The position numbers and the translations under genes were made by a program. Below, piece by piece: positions 16,732 through 25,194 of a stretch of DNA of 38,935 nucleotides. Position 1 is the first letter of the stretch, and the number at the start of each line of letters is the position of its first letter. Source of the stretch: an uncultured Prevotellaceae bacterium. Its GTDB lineage: Bacteria; Bacteroidota; Bacteroidia; Bacteroidales; Bacteroidaceae. The notes under the pieces were generated by a model. It was not told the DNA's origin and searched no databases. It was given only the letters and a program-made list of their open reading frames with translations. The DNA is taken from NCBI GenBank assembly GCA_902774925.1, contig CACYKE010000023.1, positions 1-38,935 on the forward strand, written 5' to 3'.

Positions 16732-18692
16732 GGCTGCAAAAATATTTCAAAGGGGGTAACAGGAAGACCAGTGACACTATGAAAGATGGCCTGTGGGCTA
16801 TCCTTCCAGGCATAGCGAACCTTAACAGGTGCAGAAACAGGCGATTTCAACGAAACTTTGTTACCTGTAACCATAGAAGAGTCAACATTCACAAAATGGC
16901 CGTCACTGCCAGCGACCTCCAATTCAGGTACATTTCCTGCAATTTCAGATAATAGGGGTTGATCGAAGGTAATGACAACATCAGAGCCCTGCATTTCAGC
17001 ACTAATGGGCTGAGGCGATAGCTGTACCTTCTTGTTATAAACCAGACGATCCATACACAAGCCGATACGCTCAGCAGCCTCCTTCTTGCGCAAGGGATGA
17101 ATATCGACGGTTTCACCAAGGTCTATGAGACAGGCCATCTCGGCATACAGATCTTGCAGGGCAACCGTACGCTGAGCTTCACGCAGAGCAGCCCAACCGC
17201 TATTCACGGGAGTAGTCTGTGGCACTATGGGCGACGGAAAACCTGTCTGCTGACGACCATCGTGGTTAGCTAATTGTACAATACAGAAAGGTAGTGTAGG
17301 CTCTTGCCAGAGGGCACGCCAACCGCCCATGAGCTTTCTCAAATAGTCGGCATATGGCTTGGGATTGCCAGTATTTGACTCACCCTGATACCATACCACA
17401 CCGCTAATGGCGTAGGGTGCCAAAGGATGGACAACGGCATTATAAAGCGTAGTAGGCAGGTTCTGCAGGCTGACATCACCGCTGGGACATGATGGCATGT
17501 CGGCACCAGCATGATGCAACCACTGAGAAGCCAAGGGAATAACATCCTTTGGCATGGGGTTTTGACTCATGCGATCAGGACCGAAACAAAGCATATAAGG
17601 TTTCTGGGGAATGAAATGTGCCATACCATATTTATTAATAAAACGGATGGTGATAACATTATCACCCTCACGGAGCAGACCCTCAGGAATATCATAACGG
17701 CGAGGAGGATACTGATAATAGGTGCGACCCACTTGCTGGCCATTGACAAAGGTTATATCAGCATCAAATAAGGTCCCTAAGAGCAATCGTGCGAGCTGTC
17801 CAGCATGAGCCTTGTCTATCTGAACATGCTGGCGAAGCCATACTGTACCCACTCCCCGCCAACGCCAATCTTCCTGCAGGATAGTGTCCCATGAGGTGTC
17901 GTCATAGTCCAAAGCGGTAAAATGTCCGCTGATGCCAGGATCGCGCTCGTCCAGCAATCTGTTCCACTGTCGGTCAGCCAAACCATTGGCCTGTTGCTGC
18001 GCCTTGATAAAATCAGGATTGTCATAGAGTCTGGTCTTCTCCACCTGCAAGGGATAGTCGCGTTGTAGTGAGTCTGCAGAAATCCATGCCTCAATGGGCG
18101 TACCCCCCCAGCTATTGACAATAATACCCTGAGGAACTCCTGTCTGTTGTTGCATACGCAGACCCAAAAATGTGCCAACAGCAGAAAAAAGCCAGACATT
18201 TTGCTTAGTCACAGGCTTCCAATTAATGTTGGTTGGACGGATGTCGTCCTGAACACCATGTGTATTTGTCTCATTCTGAACACGGAAGACGCGTACCTTA
18301 TTATTGTCAAAATGGTCGATTTCATCAACATATTGTGGATATACACGCTCAATGGTAACGTCTATGTTCGACTGTCCGGAACAGAGCCATACGTCACCCA
18401 CCAGCACGTCAGTCAGCACAATGTCTGCCACTGTCATCGTATAGGGACCGCCAGCTTTCATCTTGGGCAGATCGATGCGCCAATAACCCGTTTCATCGGC
18501 AACCGTTTCATACTGATGTTTATTCCAGCTAATAACTACTTTTTCCTGTGGATCAGCCTTTCCCCATACAGGAATGGGTTTGTTACGCTGAAGAACCATG
18601 CCAGACTGAAACAGTTGCGGAAGTTGCACTTTGGCTTCTGCGGATATCATACCCGTCAATGCCAAAAAGAAGAATAAGATTTGTCTTTTCAT
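16728..18692 (-). CDS. Sialate O-acetylesterase-type (SASA) carbohydrate acetylesterase, secreted
   Basis: 654 aa. The start MKRQILFFFLALTGMISAEA at 18692 gives a good signal peptide; the longer frame runs into the promoter region. Catalytic blocks are WLCSGQSNIDV (Ser near 104), GVVWYQGESN near 436 and ETVDIHPLRKKEA near 530 (Asp-x-His). A beta-sandwich insert resembling a GH2 sugar-binding domain (about 270-400, WLRQHVQIDKAHAG...VNGQQVGRTYYQYPPRRYDI) splits the SGNH domain, as in related bacteroidetal enzymes. Given the divergent xylan operon, removing acetyl groups from xylan is the likely job; true sialate esterase activity is less likely. Comparable to the esterase I recall in the P. bryantii xyn cluster (xynE). 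Confidence 0.87.
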   Translation of the reverse strand: MKRQILFFFLALTGMISAEAKVQLPQLFQSGMVLQRNKPIPVWGKADPQEKVVISWNKHQYETVADETGYWRIDLPKMKAGGPYTMTVADIVLTDVLVGDVWLCSGQSNIDVTIERVYPQYVDEIDHFDNNKVRVFRVQNETNTHGVQDDIRPTNINWKPVTKQNVWLFSAVGTFLGLRMQQQTGVPQGIIVNSWGGTPIEAWISADSLQRDYPLQVEKTRLYDNPDFIKAQQQANGLADRQWNRLLDERDPGISGHFTALDYDDTSWDTILQEDWRWRGVGTVWLRQHVQIDKAHAGQLARLLLGTLFDADITFVNGQQVGRTYYQYPPRRYDIPEGLLREGDNVITIRFINKYGMAHFIPQKPYMLCFGPDRMSQNPMPKDVIPLASQWLHHAGADMPSCPSGDVSLQNLPTTLYNAVVHPLAPYAISGVVWYQGESNTGNPKPYADYLRKLMGGWRALWQEPTLPFCIVQLANHDGRQQTGFPSPIVPQTTPVNSGWAALREAQRTVALQDLYAEMACLIDLGETVDIHPLRKKEAAERIGLCMDRLVYNKKVQLSPQPISAEMQGSDVVITFDQPLLSEIAGNVPELEVAGSDGHFVNVDSSMVTGNKVSLKSPVSAPVKVRYAWKDSPQAIFHSVTGLPVTPFEIFLQP

Positions 18693-18708
18693 TGTTCGAT
18701 AGTTTTGT

Positions 18709-18717
18709 GCAAATGTA
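18709..18717 (-). promoter_or_regulatory. -7 box of the esterase-HAD operon
   Basis: TACATTTGC on the minus strand, 17 nt before the ATG at 18692. A TTTG lies 23 nt further upstream (18744-18741), slightly beyond the usual spacing. Confidence 0.55.
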
Positions 18718-18768
18718 ATAAAAATAAGTGAATAAATTATCAAATAAAGCGATTTTTTTGACGCATGC

Positions 18769-18791
18769 AACAAAAAACTATACTTTTTGTT
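18769..18791. promoter_or_regulatory. Dyad between the esterase and symporter promoters, candidate operator
   Basis: Perfect 8-bp arms AACAAAAA (18769-18776) and TTTTTGTT (18784-18791) with a 7-bp spacer. It lies midway between the two divergent -7 boxes, where a xylan regulator could act on both operons. It is A/T rich, so chance is possible. Confidence 0.45.
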
Positions 18792-18824
18792 ACACACAAA
18801 AATGTCGATTTCAGCGTAATTTAC

Positions 18825-18833
18825 TATCTTTGC
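18825..18833 (+). promoter_or_regulatory. -7 box of the xylan utilisation operon
   Basis: TATCTTTGC, 31 nt before the symporter ATG at 18865. No clear -33 TTG is seen, which would fit a promoter needing an activator. Confidence 0.6.
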
Positions 18834-18864
18834 ACACAGAATTTATTAAAATCTATCAATCAAT

Positions 18865-20262
18865 ATGGCACCTAACGAAAATCAAGGAGCAAAAGGCTTC
18901 TACAAACTTAGCTGGTTGCAGCGCATCGGATTTGGCTCTGGCGATCTGGCTCAGAATCTTATCTTTCAGGTAATTTGCACTTATCTGCTGTTTTTTTACA
19001 CCGATATCTACGGACTTACGCCCTCTGCTGTGGCTGTCATGTTTCTCGTAGGTAATGTGGCTAACGTCATCTGGGACCCCATCGTGGGAACGTTAATCGA
19101 CAAGAGTAATCCACGTTACGGAAAATATCGCTCGTATTTGCTTTATGTAGGTATTCCCCTTTCCGGATTTGCCATTTTGTGTTTCTACAATGGTTTTGCA
19201 CCATCGCTGATATATGCGTATGTAACCTATATCTCCATGCAATTGCTCTATACATTTATCAATGTGCCGTACGGAGCGTTGAATTCTTCACTGACTCGCG
19301 ACACCAACGAAATTACCATCCTTACGTCAGTACGTATGTTTATGGCTAACCTCGGTGGTCTGGCAGTCAACTCTGGTCTGCCCCTGTTCATCGCCCTAAT
19401 TGCTGGTGCACCATCAGATAGTCTGCCGAAGGATCCTTCTGCATGGTTTACCACGATGACTATCTACGCCATTGTAGGTTTCTGCCTGCTCGCATTCTGT
19501 TTCTCACAGTGTAAGGAGCGCGTGGTGATGGACGCTAAAGCCACTGAAGACGTGAAGGTTAGTGACCTGTGGATGGAATTCCTCCGCAACCGTCCCTTGC
19601 GTGTGCTCGCCTTCTTCTTCATCACCGCTTTCGCTATGATGTCAGTGGGTAATGCTGCTGGTGCCTACTTTATGAATAGCAATCTGCACGGCTCGGCTCA
19701 GCAGCTATCTATCTTCATGGCTTTAGGTTCTGCTCCAGCATTTTTGTTCATGCCTCTTGTTCCTTGGTTCAAGCGTATGGTCGGCAAGAAGAATATGTTC
19801 TATCTCTTCCTGGGTGCCGCCATCCTCGGTATGGGTATGCTTTACTTCATCTCAAAGATGGAGCAGCCCAGCATGATGATGATTTATGTGGCACAGTTCA
19901 TTAAGAGTACAGGTGTCATTGTGGCTACTGGTTACATGTGGGCACTGGTTCCAGAGGTTATCTCTTATGGTGAATACACCACTGGTCGTCGTATCTCGGG
20001 TATCGTTAATGCCCTGACAGGTTTATTCTTCAAGGCTGGTATGACCTTTGGTAGTATTGTCGGTCCTGCTGTATTGGCCTATGTAGGCTATAACAGCGCA
20101 GAGATCGACCAGACTCCCTTTGCCGAAGAGGGTATCCTGTGGCTCGTCTGCGTAATTCCTGCCATATTGCTGGCTTTGGCTATGTTCATCATTAGCCGCT
20201 ATGAACTGACTGATGAGGTCATCGACGACATCAACAAGAAGATTGAAGAGCGCAACAAGTAA
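18865..20262 (+). CDS. GPH family (MFS) sugar:cation symporter
   Basis: 465 aa with about 12 membrane helices. The N-terminal GFGSGDLAQNLIFQVICTYLLFFYTDIYG and the loop VIWDPIVGTLIDKSNPRYGKYRSYLL match the glycoside-pentoside-hexuronide symporter family (MelB/XynP type). VPYGALNSSLTRDTNEITILTSVRM is another family block, and VPEVISYGEYTTGRRISGI is the conserved loop before helix 10. The family imports oligosaccharides or glycosides with Na+ or H+. First gene of the operon with GH10 (18 bp gap) and GH43 genes, so xylo-oligosaccharides are the likely cargo. Matches the role of the symporter I recall as XynD in P. bryantii. Confidence 0.9.
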   Translation: MAPNENQGAKGFYKLSWLQRIGFGSGDLAQNLIFQVICTYLLFFYTDIYGLTPSAVAVMFLVGNVANVIWDPIVGTLIDKSNPRYGKYRSYLLYVGIPLSGFAILCFYNGFAPSLIYAYVTYISMQLLYTFINVPYGALNSSLTRDTNEITILTSVRMFMANLGGLAVNSGLPLFIALIAGAPSDSLPKDPSAWFTTMTIYAIVGFCLLAFCFSQCKERVVMDAKATEDVKVSDLWMEFLRNRPLRVLAFFFITAFAMMSVGNAAGAYFMNSNLHGSAQQLSIFMALGSAPAFLFMPLVPWFKRMVGKKNMFYLFLGAAILGMGMLYFISKMEQPSMMMIYVAQFIKSTGVIVATGYMWALVPEVISYGEYTTGRRISGIVNALTGLFFKAGMTFGSIVGPAVLAYVGYNSAEIDQTPFAEEGILWLVCVIPAILLALAMFIISRYELTDEVIDDINKKIEERNK

Positions 20263-20280
20263 ACAACACAATACAAAACT

Positions 20281-21414
20281 ATGCGTAAACTAATTCTATT
20301 TCTAATGTTGGTAGGCTCTGCGGTCTCTGCCCTTGCAACGCCACGCTCTGACCAAGGGCCAGAGAATGCTCAGACGTTGAAAGATGCTATTGGCAAATAC
20401 TGCCTCATCGGTGCTGCTGTCAACCAGTGGCAGAGCGACGGGCAGGTGCCTGCAGCTGATGCCGTACTGGCCAAGCACTTCAACTGCGTGGTAGCAGAAA
20501 ACTGTATGAAACCAGAGGTGCTGGCACCTGCTGAAGGCATCTTCGACTTCCGTGTAGCCGACAAGTTCGTCAACTACGCCCGTCAGTTGGGGCTGAAGGT
20601 GAATGGCCACTGTCTGGTATGGCACTCACAGGCTCCTGACTGGTGGTTCACCAATGGCTATGCTGCCAGTCCTGTATCTAAAGAGGTCTTGAAAGATCGT
20701 CTTATCAAGCACATCAAGACCGTAGTAGGTCACTTCAAGGGACAGGTCTTTGGTTGGGACGTTGTCAACGAGGCTATTGAAGATGACGGTTCGTTCCGTA
20801 AGTCAAAGTACTATAACCTTTTGGGCGAGGAATTCATTGAGATTGCCTTCCGTGCAGCTCATGAGGCTGACCCTGACGCAGAACTCTATTACAACGACTA
20901 TTCGATGTCAGGCGAGAAGAAGCGCGAGGCCGTCTGCCGTCTCGTCAAGAACCTAAAGGCCAAGGGGCTGCGCATCGATGGTGTAGGTTTGCAGAGCCAC
21001 AATGGTCTGGACTATCCTAACCTCGATGAATATGAGAAGAGCATCGATGCCTTTGCTGCCTGTGGCGTGAAAGTACTGATTACCGAGCTCGACATCAACG
21101 TGCTACCTAACCCTGAGGGTTTTGGTGGCGCTGATATCGCCCAGAATTTTGAACTACAGCAGAAGTACAACCCCTATGTCAATGGTCTGCCTGCCGATAA
21201 GCAGAAAGAACTCGACAAGCGTTGGTTGGATCTTTTCAAAATCTACTATAAGCATCGCGCACAGATTGGTCGTATCACCTTGTGGGGTGTCTGTGACGAA
21301 AACTCCTGGCTCAATGGTTGGCCTATCAAGGGACGCACCAACTATCCCCTGCTCTTCGACCGCCAATATCAGGCAAAACCTGTTGTTAACGATATTATCA
21401 AACTCTATAAATAA
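20281..21414 (+). CDS. xynA: Endo-1,4-beta-xylanase, GH10
   Basis: 377 aa. A signal peptide (MRKLILFLMLVGSAVSALA) is followed directly by a GH10 barrel with no carbohydrate-binding module. Family blocks include ENCMKPEVLAP, GHCLVWHSQAPDW, the acid/base Glu164 in WDVVNEAIED, GVGLQSH and the nucleophile Glu269 in LITELDINVL. The ending TLWGVCDENSWLNGWP is also typical. It cuts internal beta-1,4 bonds in xylan, in the periplasm or outside. No lipoprotein Cys is seen after the signal. It lies 18 bp after the symporter and 8 bp before the GH43 gene. Confidence 0.95.
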   Translation: MRKLILFLMLVGSAVSALATPRSDQGPENAQTLKDAIGKYCLIGAAVNQWQSDGQVPAADAVLAKHFNCVVAENCMKPEVLAPAEGIFDFRVADKFVNYARQLGLKVNGHCLVWHSQAPDWWFTNGYAASPVSKEVLKDRLIKHIKTVVGHFKGQVFGWDVVNEAIEDDGSFRKSKYYNLLGEEFIEIAFRAAHEADPDAELYYNDYSMSGEKKREAVCRLVKNLKAKGLRIDGVGLQSHNGLDYPNLDEYEKSIDAFAACGVKVLITELDINVLPNPEGFGGADIAQNFELQQKYNPYVNGLPADKQKELDKRWLDLFKIYYKHRAQIGRITLWGVCDENSWLNGWPIKGRTNYPLLFDRQYQAKPVVNDIIKLYK

Positions 21415-21422
21415 GTACTATT

Positions 21423-22460
21423 ATGGCAAAATTACCGCGTTATCTTTTCCCAAGCGACTATATGGCTGACCCCTCAGCCAATGTGTTTAACGGACGTTTC
21501 TACATCTATCCCTCACACGACTGGGATGCAGGTGAGTGTTTCGACGACGATGGTGGTCACTTCCAGATGAAGGACTATCACGTACTTTCATGGGACGACA
21601 TTGAGAATGGCGAGGTGACCGATCATGGAGTTATCCTCGATGTGAAAGATGTCCCCTGGGCTGAGAAGCAGATGTGGGACAACGATTGTGTTGAGAAGGA
21701 CGGCAAGTACTACCTCATCTTCTCTGCCAAGGCTTACGATGGTGTGTTCCGTCTGGGTGTTGCTGTTGCTGACAAGCCGGAAGGTCCATTCAAGCCTATG
21801 GAGAAGCCCATCCGTGGCTCGTTCTCTATCGACCCCTGCGTGTTTAAGGACGATGATGGGCAAATCTATACTTACTTCGGTGGACTATGGGGTGGACAGC
21901 TGCAGTGGTGGCGCCCATTGCCCAATGGTTTGGCACCTGTATTCGGCAAGTATGGCGACCAGAACGGTCTCATCGACCTCGGCGCTGCTCCTGACCATAA
22001 GGGCGAGCTCTTCACACAGGCCGACAGCCCTGCTATCAACAGCTGTGTTGTTCGCATGAGCGATGATGTACAGCAGTTTGCAGAGGCTCCTCGTGCCGTT
22101 GTCGTACTCGACAAGGATGGTGAGCCTATGAAGGCAGGCGACCCCCACCGTTTCTTTGAGGCCTCATGGATGCACAAGTATAATGGTAAGTACTACTTCT
22201 CCTACTCTACTGGTGATAGCCACTTCCTCTGCTATGCCATTGGTGACAACCCCTACGGACCATTCCGCTACCAGGGTGTCATCCTTGACCCCGTCGTAGG
22301 TTGGACTACTCACCACTCTATCGTAGAGTACAAAGGTCAGTGGTATCTGTGCTATCACGACTGTGTACCCAGCAACGATATCACACACCTGCGCTCACTG
22401 AAGGTTCAGCGTCTGTTCTATAATGCTGACGGCACCATCCAGAAAGTAATAAACGAATAA
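21423..22460 (+). CDS. xynB: GH43 beta-xylosidase/exo-xylanase, probably cytoplasmic
   Basis: 345 aa, no signal peptide. The five-bladed propeller catalytic set is visible: base Asp16 in YMADPSANVF, pKa modulator Asp137 in FSIDPCVF and acid Glu246 in RFFEASWMHKYNGKYYFSYS. The HHSIVEYKGQWYLCYHD block near the C-terminus holds the metal-site His seen in this family. It closely resembles the GH43 subfamily 1 group that includes P. bryantii XynB. It would release xylose from oligosaccharides brought in by the adjacent symporter. It is followed by a terminator (22502-22538). Confidence 0.92.
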   Translation: MAKLPRYLFPSDYMADPSANVFNGRFYIYPSHDWDAGECFDDDGGHFQMKDYHVLSWDDIENGEVTDHGVILDVKDVPWAEKQMWDNDCVEKDGKYYLIFSAKAYDGVFRLGVAVADKPEGPFKPMEKPIRGSFSIDPCVFKDDDGQIYTYFGGLWGGQLQWWRPLPNGLAPVFGKYGDQNGLIDLGAAPDHKGELFTQADSPAINSCVVRMSDDVQQFAEAPRAVVVLDKDGEPMKAGDPHRFFEASWMHKYNGKYYFSYSTGDSHFLCYAIGDNPYGPFRYQGVILDPVVGWTTHHSIVEYKGQWYLCYHDCVPSNDITHLRSLKVQRLFYNADGTIQKVINE

Positions 22461-22501
22461 CGCAAGTTAAGCGCCTGTTGTTTGACGCGCGAAACACCTA
22501 A

Positions 22502-22538
22502 GGACTGATGACATTTAATGGTGTCGTCAGTCTTTTTT
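22502..22538 (+). terminator. Rho-independent terminator inside the xylan gene run
   Basis: A 10-bp stem (22503-22512 with 22523-22532, one G.U pair) with a 10-nt loop is followed by TTTTTT. It separates the symporter-GH10-GH43 segment from the two large downstream genes, so these are either read through at lower level or have their own promoter. Confidence 0.8.
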
Positions 22539-22553
22539 ATATATAATAAGGTG

Positions 22554-25190
22554 ATGATGATAAAGAGATTAGCATTCATAGGATTATTGGTTTGCATGGC
22601 ACTTGCCGTTGTGGCTCAGAAGGTCAGCGTGGTGACGGGCAAAAAGGCAACGGCTCGCGAGCTATATGCCAAAGAATATTTGCAGAAGAAACTGACAGCG
22701 ATGGGGTATACCATCGTCAAAAAGAAAGGTGACTATCAGATTGCGTTGTCATGTAAGAATAGCGGCAAGGCCGAGGGCTACCAGATTTCCCGAAGTCACC
22801 AGAAAATCAGCGTTATTGGTAACGATCCTAGCGGCGTTATCTATGGTTGCGTGGAACTAGCAGAGCGCATACGTCAGGATAAGGAACTCTTCGTCGACGA
22901 GAGCCCGCAGATGGTCATGCGCGGCACGTGTATCGGGCTGCAGAAGACTGTTTATTTGCCTGGTCATACCGTCTATGAGTATCCCTATACGCCAGAGAAT
23001 TTCCCGTGGTTCTATGACAAGGCGGAGTGGGTAAAGTACCTTGATATGATGGTTGAGAACAAGATGAACTCACTCTACCTCTGGAATGGTCATCCCTTCG
23101 CATCGTTGGTAAAATTGAAGGACTATCCTTTTGCCCTTGAAGTGGACGAAGAGACCTTCAAGAAGAACGAGGAAATCTTTTCGTTCCTAACACATGAGGC
23201 TGACCGTCGTGGCATCTGGGTGATTCAGATGTTTTATAACATCATCCTCAGTAAACCATTTGCTGATCATTACGGATTGAAAACACAAGACCGCCATCGT
23301 CCCATCACACCGCTCATTGCCGACTATACCCGCAAGAGCATCGCCGCTTTTATCGAAAAGTATCCCAACGTCGGCCTCCTTGTTTGTCTCGGTGAGGCGA
23401 TGGCAACCATCGACGATGATGTGACATGGATGAAGGAAACTATTATCCCAGGTATCAAGGATGGACTGAAGGCCAGCGGTCGTACGGATATCCCTCCTGT
23501 AGTGCTGCGTTCGCACGATACGGATGGGCCATTGGTACTGAAGGAATCGTTGCCCCTCTATCCCAACATCTACACCATGTCGAAATATACAGGCGAATCG
23601 TTGACAACCTACGAACCTGGTGGACCTTGGGGTGAGACACATCGGCAGTTGGCTGCCGCTGCTCCTGTGCATATCGATAATGTACATATCCTTGCCAATC
23701 TCGAACCCTGGCGCTGGTCATCACCTACATTCATCCAGAAAACTGTTCAGGCCATGCATCGTGTGCACCACTCAAAGGGCCTACATCTCTATCCCCAGGC
23801 ATCATATTGGGACTGGCCCTATACAGCAGATAAGTTGCCCAATGGTGAGCGTCTGAAGCAATTGGACCGCGACTGGATGTGGTATCAGGCATGGGGGCGC
23901 TACGCATGGAACGAGCAACGTGACAACGACAAGACCTATTGGAAGAGGGAATTGGCAGAATATTATGGTATAGACACTATTGCCGCCGGCCATCTGCTCA
24001 ATGCTTATGATGAAGCTGGTGAGATCGCTCCTAAACTGCTACGTCGCTTCGGCATTACTGAGGGTAACCGTCAGACGTTGCTCCTTGGCATGACAATGGG
24101 CGAACTGGTCAATCCCTATAAGTACACCATATATCCCGGCTTCTATGAGAGTTGTGGTCCTCAAGGTGAGAAGCTTATCGAATATATAGAGAAGGAATAT
24201 AAAGGACAGCCCCATGTAGGTGAACTGCCATTCGATATCGTTGACCAGTGCGTAAACCATGGTGACCGAGCCTTAATAGAGATTGGCGCTATCGCCACGA
24301 AACCGACACGTCATGCTGATGAATTCGAGCGCGTATGGAATGACTTCCTGTGCTATGCTTCATTTGCCAAAGCCTTCCAATTAAAAGTGCGTGCCGCTGC
24401 TGAGGTGCTCAGGTATAAGTGGACACAGGATATCAGCCATTTGGAAACTGCCGAAAAGTGGCTAGAACAGAGCCTCAGCATTTGGTACGACCTCAGTCGC
24501 ATGACAGACCAGTGGTATCTCTACGCTAACTCCATGCAGACGGCACAACGTCGTATTCCTGTTGGTGGCGACGGAGGCAAAATGAAGACGTGGAGCGAAC
24601 TGGCTAAGGTCTATCAAGAAGAACTCGATGCGTTTAAGGAAAACATCGAAAAGTTGAAGCACCCCATTGCGCAAACGGATGTTATTATCAATCCTCTGAA
24701 ACCTGCGGATGTGAAATATAGTAGTACTACCGTCACGCTGAAGAAAGGTGCCATTCTTTTTGAGAAGCGTCCAGATACGCCCATCGACAGTCTGGCGCCA
24801 GAATTAGTCGGTTTGCAGGCACTGGTATTGAACCGCGATAGTACACGTATTGTGGGTACCACAATCGAGTTTGAATGCGACAAACCTGTCAAAGTGCTCG
24901 TTGGTCTCTTTAAGGATGACGATCCCAAGTGGGCCAAGGCTCCTAAGTTGGAAATTGACGCAACGGGTAATGAATACGGTCAGGCTGAACCTATCCTCAC
25001 CAATGCTATCAGCATCGTACAGATGCCGAAGGTAAATATCCACACCTACTCACTGCCTGCCGGTCAACATACACTACGGTTGCCGAAGGGAATCCTAATT
25101 GTTGCTGGCTTTACCAGCGATAATATCAAGCCTCGTGACTGCGGGCTCAATGGTCCGTCGAGTGAGGTTGACTGGCTGTTCCAAAAGTAA
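22554..25190 (+). CDS. Large secreted glycoside hydrolase-like protein of the xylan operon, family uncertain
   Basis: 878 aa. The frame opens at 22518, but that ATG lies inside the terminator hairpin; ATG 22554 starts a proper signal peptide (MMIKRLAFIGLLVCMALAVVAQ). The first 110 residues (VSVVTGKKATARELYAKEYLQKKL...IYGCVELAERIR) look like the GH20b/GH67 N-terminal alpha/beta domain. The centre (about 140-430) looks like a TIM barrel, with SLYLWNGHPF, ADRRGIWVIQMFYNI, GLLVCLGEAMATIDDD and LRSHDTDGPLVL. Acidic candidates are Glu in CLGEAM and Asp in SHDTDG. A helical region and a beta domain follow. It lacks the typical GH67 and GH115 signatures I know. An exo-acting alpha-uronidase on xylan side chains is a guess from context. 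Confidence 0.6.
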   Translation: MMIKRLAFIGLLVCMALAVVAQKVSVVTGKKATARELYAKEYLQKKLTAMGYTIVKKKGDYQIALSCKNSGKAEGYQISRSHQKISVIGNDPSGVIYGCVELAERIRQDKELFVDESPQMVMRGTCIGLQKTVYLPGHTVYEYPYTPENFPWFYDKAEWVKYLDMMVENKMNSLYLWNGHPFASLVKLKDYPFALEVDEETFKKNEEIFSFLTHEADRRGIWVIQMFYNIILSKPFADHYGLKTQDRHRPITPLIADYTRKSIAAFIEKYPNVGLLVCLGEAMATIDDDVTWMKETIIPGIKDGLKASGRTDIPPVVLRSHDTDGPLVLKESLPLYPNIYTMSKYTGESLTTYEPGGPWGETHRQLAAAAPVHIDNVHILANLEPWRWSSPTFIQKTVQAMHRVHHSKGLHLYPQASYWDWPYTADKLPNGERLKQLDRDWMWYQAWGRYAWNEQRDNDKTYWKRELAEYYGIDTIAAGHLLNAYDEAGEIAPKLLRRFGITEGNRQTLLLGMTMGELVNPYKYTIYPGFYESCGPQGEKLIEYIEKEYKGQPHVGELPFDIVDQCVNHGDRALIEIGAIATKPTRHADEFERVWNDFLCYASFAKAFQLKVRAAAEVLRYKWTQDISHLETAEKWLEQSLSIWYDLSRMTDQWYLYANSMQTAQRRIPVGGDGGKMKTWSELAKVYQEELDAFKENIEKLKHPIAQTDVIINPLKPADVKYSSTTVTLKKGAILFEKRPDTPIDSLAPELVGLQALVLNRDSTRIVGTTIEFECDKPVKVLVGLFKDDDPKWAKAPKLEIDATGNEYGQAEPILTNAISIVQMPKVNIHTYSLPAGQHTLRLPKGILIVAGFTSDNIKPRDCGLNGPSSEVDWLFQK

Positions 25191-25194
25191 AGGT

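Noticed and set aside
22518-22553. Upstream start of the 878-aa enzyme
   Set aside because: The ATG is inside the terminator hairpin and would put non-signal sequence before the signal peptide.
25099-25194. Longer start for the GH43-GH2 fusion
   Set aside because: It overlaps the end of the previous gene and hides the signal peptide that starts at 25195.
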